From positions 56,014,509 to 56,078,508 of the forward strand of contig CM039132.1 of assembly GCA_022036555.1 (NCBI GenBank): a DNA stretch of 64,000 bases, in the 5' to 3' direction. Within the stretch, counting starts at the first letter, position 1. The number at the start of each line of letters is the position of its first letter. The notes under the pieces were generated by a model. The model saw nothing but the letters and a program-made list of their open reading frames with translations, was not told the origin of the DNA and searched no databases. Of this stretch, positions 1 through 12,200 are shown in pieces. Position numbers and translations under genes: made by a program. The stretch comes from Microstegium vimineum. Lineage: Eukaryota > Streptophyta > Magnoliopsida > Poales > Poaceae.

Positions 1-310
1 CCCTGCTCCCTACCGCGCGACCTGACCCGCCCGCTGACGGTGAGCTCCCCGACGATCCACAGATCAAAAAGGCGCTCTTCTGCCCCCCCCCCCCCCCCCG
101 GTGTCTGGGCTTGGGCGGAGGACCTCCTGTCGGCTTCGCTTGCCTGGACTGCGACGCCGCGATCTCGCCGGCGTTCCGCGCCGCGGCCGACGCTGATGAC
201 GTCGTCTAGTCCCTGCTCCCTACCGCGCGACCTGACCCCGCCCGCTGACGGTGAGCTCCCCGACGATCCACAGATCAAAAAGGCGCTCTTCTGCCCCCCC
301 CCCCCCCCAC
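1..310. repeat. Direct repeat, about 100 bp, two copies 210 bp apart
   Basis: The block beginning ccctgctccctaccgcgcga at 1 recurs at 211 with one indel, and each copy ends in a long poly-C run (about 83-100 and 294-308). The unit probably continues left of the window. Between the copies is GC-rich sequence without a convincing gene. ORFs here exist only because of the repeat and the homopolymer. Confidence 0.8.
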
Positions 311-469
311 CTCGCCGGAGTCCGTCGCCGGAAGGACGAAGTCGTCACGATTCCATGCGCGAGCCGAGGATGCTTGTGGGACCGTGGGGAGGGGCAAACG
401 GATTTTTTTTCCCCTTTGTTTCCAATGCCATGGTAAACTCTTTTTTGTGTCACGGGAAGGGTGATTAAA

Positions 470-811
470 AAAACACTTATTTTTAACCAGCAATAATGCT
501 ACAACATCAGCATAGTGCACACATGCCCACCGAGAGTGATATGTTTTGTGAATAAAATCACGCTATGTTAGCCAAGTTCAAGGCTTCTCTCACTCAACCT
601 TGGCCAGGGTTAAGCCACAAGGAAAATATGAGTGGTTTGTGGTTTAATTTGAATGCACCATTGAATATAATAATAGCATTTGCGTGGAAAACAAGATATG
701 CCAAAGTGGACTGAAAAACAAATGTCCCAACAAGAAAAACTAGCGTATAGTACGTTTTACTCTTTTTTTGTATGCTTGAGGTGTCAATCAATCAACTAAA
801 ATATATATATA
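470..811. other. AT-rich intergenic stretch, nothing recognised
   Basis: No coding signal, RNA gene or clear repeat was seen apart from a short (AT)n tract at 800-811 that abuts the solo LTR. Confidence 0.6.
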
Positions 812-3800
812 TGTAACACCCACAAATTTGATTGCATTTGAAAATAGATGAAATTGATTTATTAAAGAATTGTGTGAGCATTTCAATTAGAGAAATAATA
901 AAAATTCTTGGAAATAAAATCAATTCTTAGTTTAGTAACATGAATGTGCATACATGCTGCTGCATAATATTTTGTAATGCCTGTGTGTGCAAAGCACTTT
1001 CAAAATGAATTCAAATTCAATTTTGAAAATGGATTTGAAAAAGGGTTTGAAAAAGAAGAGAAATAAATAGAAAAAAAAACCCTTCCCTCCCTCCTTTCAG
1101 CCCAGCAAGGCCGCAGGCCCTCTTTCCCCACTCTCTCCTGCGCGGCCCAACCGGGAAACCGGCCCAGAGAGCCCGCGCGTGTGCCTCCCTCTCTCTCTCT
1201 CTCTTCTCTCTCTGTCGATCGGGCCCCGCCCGTCAGCTCCTCTCCCAACCGCCTCCCTTCCTTCTCTCTCACTGTCTCTCGGCCCCACCTGTCGGCGCCG
1301 TCTCCCTCCTCCCGCCGCGTTCGGGCGCACAGAGCAGCGGGCCGCAACCGCCGCGTGCCCCGCTCCCCACTCCCCCACGTCTCGGCCCCATCTCGGCAAC
1401 GGCCCCGCACGTCCCGCACTCCCCTTCTCGCCCGTTAAAGCAGAGCGCAGTCCCCATCTCCCCCTTACTCCGTCTCTATTCCACCGCACTACCGAACGTC
1501 GCTGCTGTCACAGAGAGGTCCACCGGAGCCTTGACGCCGCCTCGGTAAGCTCCATCCCGAGCCCGCGTACCTCCTGTGGATGTTCAGAGCCTAAGCTCTC
1601 TCTCTGTTCCTTGCCCCTGGCCACAGAACGCACGCCGGCGCGAGCTCTGCCGAAGCCGACCGTCGTTGCACGCCGACCGTCCGCACCGAGCCGTCTCCGT
1701 CCTCTACGTCGACTCGGTGAGCTCCGCAATCCACCTCTCTTCCTCCCTGACCTCTCTTTTCAGCGAATTGTGGCTCCTATGGCCCTGCCCGCGTGCACCG
1801 TACGCCGCCGGCAATGGCGTACGCGGTGCCCGTCCTTCCTCCCCCCTCTGCGTTCAATCAGTGCCGCCTTGAGGATCGCCGTGAGCTCCTCTCTCTTCCC
1901 GTGCCTCTAATTTGGCGATTCAGGGCCTATAGGGCCCTGCCCACGAGCATCCCGCGCCGCCGGCCATGGCGCACCGCCGCGCCGCCTCTGCTCGCCTCTC
2001 TGGGTTCGCCCGAGCACATCACCGTGTTCGCCTCGCTCTCCTCTTCCTCCCCATACTCTCGGATATCGAAACCGTGGCCGAAATCGCCTTGTCCGTGAAT
2101 TCCGACGACCTCCTCGTCGCCGGCAATGGTGCGCCGCTCGCGTCCACTGTCCTCTCCGGCCGACTCTCTCTCTCTCCCTCCCTCTGATCCGTTCTGAGTC
2201 GTCCGATCCAAGGCCAACGGCCAGGATTAGATACCCCTTCGGGGTTAAGTGGCCGGTCCACCGTGGACCCGTGAACCCTCGGTCCCGCGCTAAGTCAGCG
2301 GGTGCACGCACTGTGCGGTGCACCCCACCAACCCCGAGCCGTCGCGTGGCAGCCCTGCCGGCCCCGCACCTCAGCCCTAGCGCCTTTCACCGTTTACGCT
2401 TTCTCTGTTCAAAAGAGTAATCCTGATCGGTTTAATTCTTTTTGAAAATAAATAGAAAATTCACTATTTACAGATTTGCCACTGCACTGTTTTGCTTATA
2501 AAAACTTTGTTTTAACTCCGATTTGGACGATTCGAATTGCGTTAGATTCGTAATGAAATTCTATACATGTTAAACCATCTGTTAGTCATGTTTGAAACAT
2601 TTAAATTTGAGGTTAAGTATAATTAATAAAATGCTCTTAAAGAACTAGTTTAATTCATATCTTTTGCGTTTTAAATCCGTTTTTCGTGAAATTCGCGTTG
2701 AAATGATCGTAGCAGTGCGTAGTATCTTTTTATAAACCTTTTAAATCTGTTTACTGTTGCTGGTGTACTGTTCTAATAGTATCTTTGTTTGCTTTGTATG
2801 TATGCAAATTGGAATGTGTGTTGTTGCAATGTCGTGATCGAGTTCAGACGGTGAGGAGTTTGGTTGTGACCAAGAGTTCTTCGACCAGCAGCAGGACCAG
2901 CATGAGTTTGAGAACCAAGGCAAGTATAGCATGGGACCTACCTTGTTATCCTATTCACCATAATCATGATTTCATGTGCATGTGTTTAATTTGATACCCG
3001 TAGTAAATTTCCTTAGTATTGAAATCCTTTACCTTGACTCCTATGGGTTATGCATATGGGTAGATGGCTAGTGCAATATGACAAGACACATGATCCCTGC
3101 CAAATGATAAAATGCTCTGAATGAATTGGTGAACCGGTTTATGGCAATTGGAACATAACCTTTTATAATCACTCACTGTTGGCAAAAGCTGGGACTGACA
3201 GTGCTACCGTGAGAGCTACATGGCTCTAGCTTTAACTCAGTAATAGACTCTTTTCTAGCTCGTTAGCGGTTACCCGAAATGGCGCATTAGGCTCTTGCCG
3301 AGCTGGTTATAGTGCGGCCTCTGTCCGAGTTTGAGCGTAGGCTGCGGTCTTTATGCTACTCGGAAGGGGGGCTCTATCGCCCCTTGCCAATCCTAGCGGC
3401 CCTAATCTAGTTAGACGAGATACTATGAAAGGTTTCATAGTGAACCCGCCCACTCACCTTGGCAGTGATTATGGGAGTAATTAACCCGGGCATTCGGGGC
3501 ATCACGACTCACGGGTAAAGATGCACAACCTCTGCAGAGTGTTAAAACTGATATATCAGTCGTGCTCATGGTCACGAGCGGCCCGGAAAACTAACGGTTT
3601 AACTAATTAACTTGACCAATCTTTATGTTCCTATTGTCACTATAATGATGATGTTTATGTTCTTCTTAATCTTGGCAATGTTGTAAATGGGATCATTTGG
3701 GGCTTAATCATAACTTGATGTTACTTAATAATAAAACCTTGACAACTAAAAGTGTTAAACGCAGTAAGCCAATGTCAACCTTTTGAGTTTCATAACCCCA

Positions 3801-4130
3801 TGTTATACTGCTGAGTACGAATGTGCTCACGCTTGTTTTACTTTTCAACTTTTGGATAAAAATCTCGGATGGGTAACAGAAGCAGGAGGCTATGAGGACT
3901 ATCCTGAAGATTTCTAGGTTTGGTCAACCAGTTGACCTTCTCTGTGAGATGGAGTTCCATGAGAGCTAGTTGTATCTTCCGTTGTTTTATTTATTTATGT
4001 AATGGATCTATGTACGCTATGTATTAAACTCTGTGATGGTACTATGTAATTTGTGAACTTATGTGTGGATTACTTTCTAGGCACACATAATGTTATGCAT
4101 CCTATTTCGTCCTTGAAATTGGATGTGACA
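812..4130. mobile_element. Solo LTR of a large LTR retrotransposon (gypsy-like)
   Basis: The segment starts TGTAACACCC and ends GGATGTGACA, so it has TG...CA ends. It is flanked by ATATA at 807-811 and ATATA at 4131-4135, a candidate 5-bp target duplication, although the left copy lies in an AT repeat. The interior is a long CT-rich, GC-rich block (1080-2400) followed by non-coding sequence, and no gag or pol reading frame is present. The length of 3.3 kb fits the long LTRs of grass gypsy elements. The ORFs inside it (for example 1179-1910) are low-complexity Pro/Ser/Arg frames and are not genes. The alternative is a LARD-type non-autonomous element. Family assignment needs a TE library search. 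Confidence 0.6.
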
Positions 4131-4311
4131 ATATACAAACACTATAGCAACGGCTTGTCATCCATATAAATCTTAATAATTATATATATAACCAGGACAA
4201 GTTGAAATGAGGATGAGGATGACATGTGTCCTCAATAGCTAACTTCAGCGTTTTTTTCAAACTAGTATATATATACATTAACACTATTTTACTGTAGCTA
4301 GTTAGCTGTAA

Positions 4312-4618
4312 CGCGTCAAGGGGTTCACAGCGCAATGGCAAAGGCCATTGGTTGGAGGGCTCCCACCCAGGGTTTAAATCCTGGGTGCGACACTTTATTC
4401 TGAATTTATTCCACGATTTTTCGGCGCTACGCATTAGGTGGTAGACGACGTTTCTCATCGACAGCGAGGCGCCTGTGGTGATTTCGTGAACTTCAAGATT
4501 TGTCGGCTCAGTCCTTCGAATGTGCTCATAGGGGTAGGGTTTGCGTGCGTGTGTTCGTAGGGGCGAGTGTGCGTGCATGTTGAGTGTCTGCGTTGTAATG
4601 TGTACTCTCAAAAAAAAA
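4312..4618 (+). mobile_element. tRNA-derived SINE with perfect target site duplication
   Basis: The element is bounded by gttagctgtaa at 4301-4311 and again at 4619-4629, an exact 11-bp duplication. Its head contains a polymerase III A box (agcgcaatgg, about 4329-4338) and a B box (ggtttaaatcc, 4371-4381). Its 3' end is a short poly-A run (4610-4618). The TG-rich tail before the poly-A resembles tails that panicoid SINEs share with a LINE, which is recalled knowledge and was not tested. A second copy lies at 30475-30757 on the other strand. Confidence 0.85.
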
Positions 4619-4629
4619 GTTAGCTGTAA

Positions 4630-5449
4630 TGAAGCATAACTAGTTCTTACTTCTTGTTCCTTTATATGCACAACGTGATTATATTTAAGATACTATGGAT
4701 TAGAGAACCACATAATAACTTGATCAGATTGTATATTATTGTATTCTAGGAGTGGGAGCGCATGCAAATTCAGTTCTAAGTGAACCATGTTTGGAGACTG
4801 ACAAATGCTTGAGCATATCTTGGTATACGCGGATAGGCAATTGATTAAATTATTAAGGGACTTGCTAAGTTTCTTTCGTATTACTACGGTTGTTGCATGT
4901 TTTTTTTATACTAAAATTGTAGTTTTAGTTTAGTTAGTTATACAATTTATGATTTGAGTAATAGAATGTGTGGACGATGAGACGACACGTGAGGTTTATA
5001 GAAGAGTAGCACACATAAATAAGGCAGGCTGATTAAAAACATTTTGTGCTTCGGACGACTGATTTTTTTACTGTTTATAAAGTCATGCTTGAGCATAATT
5101 TGGTTCGCCATCGCTAGTGTGAAATGAGAATGAGGTTCGCCAATGGCCATGTCATATCGCGCAGACTCGAGTATGATGGGGGAATGAGGTTCCGTTCACG
5201 TAAAGTTAAATATGCTTTTAAGGACATTTTCTCTTAATATATGTATTATTAAATTCACATTAAGATATGTGAAAAAAATATATATATTTTAATATAAATC
5301 TGTGTTGAGATGTGAATTCATAGGTAAGGTACCAATCCAACAGTATGTGTTAAGAACGCACGCGTTCGAGGGAGAAAAAACTGCTTTACTTGGACCTCTT
5401 CTGGCACCGTACACACAATATATATATATATATATATATATAGATTTCA

Positions 5450-5490
<41 letters not shown>

Positions 5491-5811
5491 AACCTTGTGT
5501 CGTACGTGGCGCTTTACACACCACGCGCACTCTAGCTGCCAAAGTCATCATGCACACGGTTGCATATATGCTGGGCTGGGTGGGTTTATAATTTATAATT
5601 TAGGGCATGTTTACACGCTACTCAAAAGTGGCAGGGACAGGGAGATACCGGTCGGAGGAGAGGACAAAGCAGCACTTGGTGGTGATTCTTGTGTTTTTAA
5701 AGAGTCGACCAATCATAAATTTAACTAAAATATGCAATTCAAAAATAATTCTAAGCCAAACTATTTGGATCTTAACCAGATGATTCATACAATATTTAGC
5801 ACACGAAATAA

Positions 5812-5847
<36 letters not shown>

Positions 5848-6171
5848 GTTATGAGACATATTTCTAATTTGTATACACATGTATATACTTTTGAGTTATG
5901 CATTTTGATAACATTTTTCTTTACCTTCTTCCTACTGACAAAAGTTCAGGAGAGGAGGGGGGGGGGGGGGGGGGGGCGCACATCAATCGTATCTTTTCTA
6001 CTGTAAAAGAAATGTCGGGACGCAGGAACCTATACCATCACTCAGATCACTGAATCACTCAGCTGAGCCAAGTGCAAAAATCTATTCTGACTTTGGGAGT
6101 TTCCCATCGATTCAGATCCCAGCCTCCAGGAGCACTGCACACACACATCCACTTCACTAGTTTTTTTTGCC
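4630..6171. other. AT-rich intergenic region with simple repeats
   Basis: No gene was seen. It contains (AT)n tracts at 5418-5442, 5452-5487 and 5813-5846 and a run of 20 G at 5957-5976. The last 200 bp is the promoter-proximal region of the transporter gene. Confidence 0.6.
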
Positions 6172-6180
6172 TATATAATC
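6172..6180 (+). promoter_or_regulatory. Probable TATA box of the ZIFL gene
   Basis: The sequence ctatataatc lies about 75 bp before the ATG at 6251 and fits a grass core promoter with a short 5' UTR. This is placement by eye only. No transcript evidence is available. Confidence 0.5.
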
Positions 6181-6250
6181 GCTGCCCAGTGGCAGGGAAC
6201 CTGCAGGACAAACAAAGCTAGCTAACTGAGAGAAGCTAAACAAGGCAAGC

Positions 6251-9200
6251 ATGGCCACCGGCGGCAGTGAGAGCGAGGCAGCGGCGCCGTTTTTGGAGAC
6301 GAAGCCCCAGGTGTACTTCGACGGGTGCCCCGGTTGCGCCATGGACCGGAGGAAGGCGGAGAACCCGGGGGTCCCGTACAGGCTCTTCTTCCATATCTGG
6401 ATCATCATCTTCGTGGCATGTATGTCTGTGCTGTGCATATATATAGAAAGCGTCGCTTGAATATGCTCACGTTTAATTAGATTTATACTAGTAAATATAA
6501 GTATTATGTTTCTAAATAAATTTATTGTGAAAATTATATACCCTATAACTAATCTAATGATATTTATTTTATATAATGAATATTAGTACTTTTTTATATA
6601 AAGTTAATCAAAATTTAAATTGTTTTACTTCTTAAAAAATGAGAATTGCATTATTTTGTAAACGGGGAGTACATGAATGGCTTGCATGCAAGTTTTCCAT
6701 GCTGTCGTGCTTAAGGACACCCTAAATTCAAGGATCCAAATGTTTGGAATTTGTTGGGCGAAAGTGAGCATGTTCTGTTTCTGCGGCTCATAAGTTGATT
6801 GATATGTTTTTAGCTATTTTTGGGGGAGAGAAAAATATTATACCATGAATGATAAGTTTGACGGGTAACTTCAATTAATCAGGTTTCTATACTGTGAGTT
6901 TTGGTTTCCGCCGATTAAAAGGCTGATTAAGCGGAATAGGCGCATGAAAAATTAGCCAACCATTTGGGATTATCGTGCTTTAATAACGAGAGCTTGTTAA
7001 TATGTCAGCCAACCACTTAAAAGGCATATGAATATCTTTGGCCTTGTTTTGTTATTTGGGACCTTTTCTCCATTTCTTCAATCTGTCTAAAGGTTTGTTA
7101 AAAAAAACAGTGTATACATAGATACTCACATGCATGTGATGTGCGTGTGATTATCCCTATCAATGCACGCATAATACGCGGACACCTTATTTCCCTCAGG
7201 AGCTTCCAAAAAAAAAGACTGAGCTGGACTAGCAAATTTTGAGACCGACACTCCTCGCTGTTAGTGGACACGTTACCTGCCATAGAAGGAACAACGTCAT
7301 TAAATTCTGAAATAAATACAAAAAAAAATACAAGAAAACATGTCTAAGTCTAGGACTTAAATCTAGGTGGACAAGTTTTACAACAAAGAACCTAATTGCT
7401 CTTAGTTCAAAAAAATGTTAGGTTCGGTTGTACATTATAATTTAACATGTGAAACTTTTCTTAGATATATGTCGAATTAAATTAGGAGGTTGTATCTGGC
7501 TCAAGATATAATTTGGCATGTTTCAATACAATATCTAATAACTTGGATACGCTCTATGAGATCATTAAATAGTCAGTTGCCCTATGAGACTCTAAGAAAC
7601 AATATTGATAGAATACATCATATGTGTTGTCTATAAACACCAATTTAATGACATTAGTCTTAGATAAACATCGTTAAAAGGATCAACATATGCAAGAGGT
7701 GGTGTTTCCAATTGAGCTTATAATAAACCCTTAGAAAAAATTAACCGAGCACAAAGCCAAATTCATCCCATGCGCCTAATATTCAAGAGTATGCCCATTC
7801 TACCTTGAACAAAAGTCTTCACCAAAGGTTCCAAACCTACATTAGCATCACAACTCTAGGAATGTAAATTAAAAGTATGAATGCTGAATGTAAATAGAAG
7901 ATTAAAAATATTGTTATTTTTCCCGGTGTATCATAGTCACCACTCTACTAGTCCATGATGGAGTACTCATGCAAGGATTAGCTCCCCTTGATCCATGCAA
8001 GAACCAAGTGCTCTCTAGGAGTAATCTACTGTCCCCTCTAGAATAGGATATTCACAAACCATGTACAACAATTCTTGAACCTTCCGGTTATCTCTTTCAA
8101 GGAAGATTGATAGAATTGTCACTAAGCCATGCATCCTGATGATGGTAGTCACCATAAGCAATAACAAGCAAAGAGTCTCAGTTGACTAATCCTATCCAAG
8201 AGTTGAGTGGATGAACACATGCTACTCCCTAATAAGAATTAATGAAGACCTTAATCTTTAGTTAAACTTTCAATCCTCATGCGCTATTCTATTTCTCTCA
8301 GTCTTATGTGTATAGACTATCACTACTATCCAAGAGAGCTCAAATGAACATGTATTTTTTTAAGAAAATCTTGCAACTTCATACTAACACATCAGTTTCA
8401 AGGATATCACAACCGCAATAGTATTTGCAACCTATGGGAGGGGATGAACCCATAAATAGGATTGATCTAGGTCCTAAGACAAACCCAAGCAAGCCAATTC
8501 ATGTGCACATTCACTACATGAATGTGGAATCTAATTCCCATGAATTGATGCAAAATGAATGACAAAATTAATGAAAAAATGAATGCCTCCATGTGATTAT
8601 TGTAGTCAGTCAACTTGAGGGTCTTCACCACAACCGAGGAATCTGATTCAAGTTGTCGTGGTCAGTTGCACAGTGATTGCTGCAAAGCAAGCTTGGGCCT
8701 CTACACATAAGGAATCATGCACATTGTCCAAATTCCTTACCCCCTAAAGAACCACTAAACTCTCATGACCCCTCGCAACAAAGCTCCAAGATCTAGTCTT
8801 GTTATCTTCAAGAAAGGCAGCATCAAAAGTAATCTTCATAAACTTAGGTTTTGGCGGACACTGTTGTACTTCTCTTTCAAAAACTTGTATGTTCTCTCTT
8901 GCCACTGTGTGGAGCTATTGTGATATATATATCGGGCTCGGTGCAAAGACACCTCTATGGAACACATATGTTCTCATGTATTTACGTTATTGGTGCCATT
9001 CAACCATGCCCAAAGGAGGCCTATCACTTTCATCCTTGTTTCATGTTCTAGAGATAGAATATAGAATATTCATAACAACATTCTTTCATGAATTCAACTC
9101 TATAAGCTTGGCTTGGATAAGTTCAATGGACATTGTTATCCAACATTTCTTCGCCATTCTGCATTTTTGGAAACAATGCCCTCCATCTTCATCAAGATAC

Positions 9201-12200
9201 GAGTATGCAAGGGGAGGCTATTATGTGCCAATATGAAATAAATTGATTCACTTTTGGTGGTCAAGGAATCATCCATATATTATTCCACATGAAAGATGAT
9301 ACAACAATGGTGCTTGACTTACCTTTTTGCTTTCTTTTCATCATGTGCCCATTATCCACTCTAGCATGGTAAGTTAATTTCTTCGAGAAGTCCCCCTTTT
9401 GAATCAAAATGCCATGCCAAGTTATCCTTCATGTCGTGTTTCAAGGGAATAGCCAAAATATGGTTTGCATCTTGTTCCCAATATCATTCACTAAAGCACG
9501 ATCCCAATCACCTATACTCAAGTCAATCAGTTCAGACACTTTAGACGTAATTATTTGTACTCTTGGAGTAATAGGTCTTCCAGTGATTCCTTATGATAGC
9601 CAAGGGCCTAAACATATACTAATTTGTCTGTCATCTCCAACATGTCAAATCATACCATCTTTAAGCTTTTTTAGTCCATGAACAATACTTTGCCATGAAT
9701 AGAAAATACCTAGTTTTCAATCACAAAGAGGATATCACCGCTTGGAAAATATTTAACACGCAAGGAGCTCAGGTTCAGGGAAGGGTCATGCAAGCATAGC
9801 AAGATTAAATAAATGTAGATCTTTTTAACCCAAACACCTTGTCCTTCCTACTTCTTAGCAGGTCCTAGGACACCCAAGGTGTACACAAAAGGATTCCAAT
9901 GTTTGAAATTTGTTGGGCAAAAACAAATCTGGCGCTAATTATCAGTTTTGTATTGTGCATTTTAGTTTCCTTCCACTTAAAAGGCTGATTAAGCAAACAC
10001 GCGCATGAAAAATTAACCAATCATCTTGGATATCATGATTCAATGATAGGCATGTGAATATTTTTACCTGCTTAATGTCATATTTTTTTCCAAAACTTCA
10101 CATATTTGGGATGAGCGAGTAATAACACCTTTTATCTCTTTCTTCTGTATAAAAATTTGCTCGGTCTATTTGTACTATTAAGGGCAAATGAACCATCTGA
10201 TTTGAGTTATTTTATCAGATAGTTGACAAGAAACATTTTTTGGCACACTTGTTTGAAAAGTATAATACAATGACTTGGTAAAATTGGCAATGCTCTTCAT
10301 GTAAAGCCAAAGTGTGCTAAATAGTTCATCGCCAAAATTAGGCAACTTTGGCATAAAGTGTGGGATGCTTTTCTACGTAGGAGTGAAGAAATATCCATAA
10401 GTTATGGCATGTTGTGATACTTTATTTTAATATTTATGTCCTTTATTTCTTGTATTATTCTTGGTTCTCCTATACATATAATCGGTACCCTGTTCTATTT
10501 ATGTTCATTTACAGTACTGTATAATGTTGGTTTCTAACTCCTTTATGTGATTTTTCATTCTACTAGGTTTGCCAGTATCAATGTTGTTTCCATTCATATA
10601 TTTCATGGTATGGCTATCCAACTCCACAAGACTATAATAATGTAAATAGTATGTTGCATATAGTATTAACTTTTGGTTGCATTTGATTTTAGGCAATGTA
10701 GTTTCCACCCTATATAATTATATTGATTGTGTTGGTTTATGGATCTATGGTAATTTATCAACGAGGTGTAAAATTTTTCCATATTCCTTGTAAATGACAT
10801 ATAATAGAAAAAAACAACAACCTTGGGACCATATACGTACACAATATGTATATGTCTCTTGTGCACACGTGTGTGTGTGTGTGTGTGTGTGCAAGCATTA
10901 TGCACTAATGTGGTCTTATCTACCTTTTGTAGTAGTTTATGGGTTGTTATGTCACCAAATTCTTCGTATATATGAGACTAAACATTCTATGATTTCCCTT
11001 CCATCAATAGATAGAAGACTTGCACATTACCAAAAGAGAAGAAGATATCGGATTTTATGCTGGGTTTGTGGGTAAATCCTTCAAGACACTATAATATTCT
11101 TAGTTTTCAAGTTTTTACCTATAAGACCATAATTAATTTTATATACTAATTTATATTTTTTTGCTTTTTTAGGTGCATCATACATGCTTGGTCGAACTTT
11201 GACATCCACTGCTTGGGGAATGGTAGCAGATCGTATTGGGAGGAAGTTGGTTATCATTCTTGGAATTTTCTCTATGTTAGTATTTATTTTCTATATATTT
11301 ATCTAATTATGATTAATCTATTTATTAGTTAGTGTATGTAATTCATCTGCGTATTTTTGCTCTACTTTGTTCATTTGTGCTCTTCTATTATCTCAGGCTT
11401 GTGTTTAACACTCTGTTCGGACTAAGTGTACACTATTGGATGGCTCTTGTTACAAGATTTCTTCTTGGTGCTTTAAATGGTTTACTTGGCCCAATAAGAG
11501 TATGATAGTTGAATGATTTAATATATTGAGGAATTTGAGAATGTTATAATTAGTAACATGACTTTTGACTTTACAGGCATATGCTGTTGAAGTTTGTAGA
11601 GTCGAGCATCAAGCTATTGGATTATCACTCGTAGAATTTGAAATGATATAATATTATGTTTTCATGATTCTTGATGCAACCATTTATATTGTGACAAATA
11701 CTTTTTTATTAGGTTAGTACTGCATGGGCAATAGGTCTTATCATTGGGCCAGCTATAGGTGGATACCTTGCACAGGTATTGAAATGTTTTATCATTCAAT
11801 ATAGAATTTGGTGTCCTTATTTATTCATATTTTTTATATCACCCCACTCATTACACCTTACTCTCAATTCTCATTTCATAGCCAGCAGAAAAATATCCAA
11901 AGTTATTTCATGCCAACTCAATATTTGGGAGGTATTATTTGTTACACAAGCACATAATTTATATTTACAACTCTTTCTTTGGTTACTAATTATTGGAACG
12001 TTTTTGGCAGGTTTCCATATTTTTTACCTTGTTTATGTGTGTCAATGTTTTGCTTTGTGATTCTCATAAGCTGCATATGGCTCCCAGTATGTATAATTAT
12101 GTACTTTTTTTGTTATTATCCTGAACACTACATTATCTATGTCTTAATTCTTAATGCTTTCATTTCATTGCATTTTATTACTCTTTGAAACCTCATGAAA

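Noticed and set aside
1000..2323. Several overlapping ORFs up to 243 codons on both strands
   Set aside because: They are low-complexity Pro/Ser/Arg frames inside the solo LTR, with no domain and equal openness on both strands because of GC richness.
4320..4400. tRNA-gene-like sequence with A and B boxes
   Set aside because: It is the head of a SINE with poly-A and an 11-bp target duplication. There is no cloverleaf with a usable anticodon arm.
5302..5535. ORF with long IYIYIY runs
   Set aside because: It is a translation of AT microsatellites.
8799..9236. 145-codon plus-strand ORF in ZIFL intron 1
   Set aside because: It is antisense to the decayed LINE remnant, whose minus-strand reading gives recognisable residues.
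11779..12188. ORFs in the ZIFL region read as separate small proteins
   Set aside because: They contain ZIFL exons 8 and 9 plus intron read-through.
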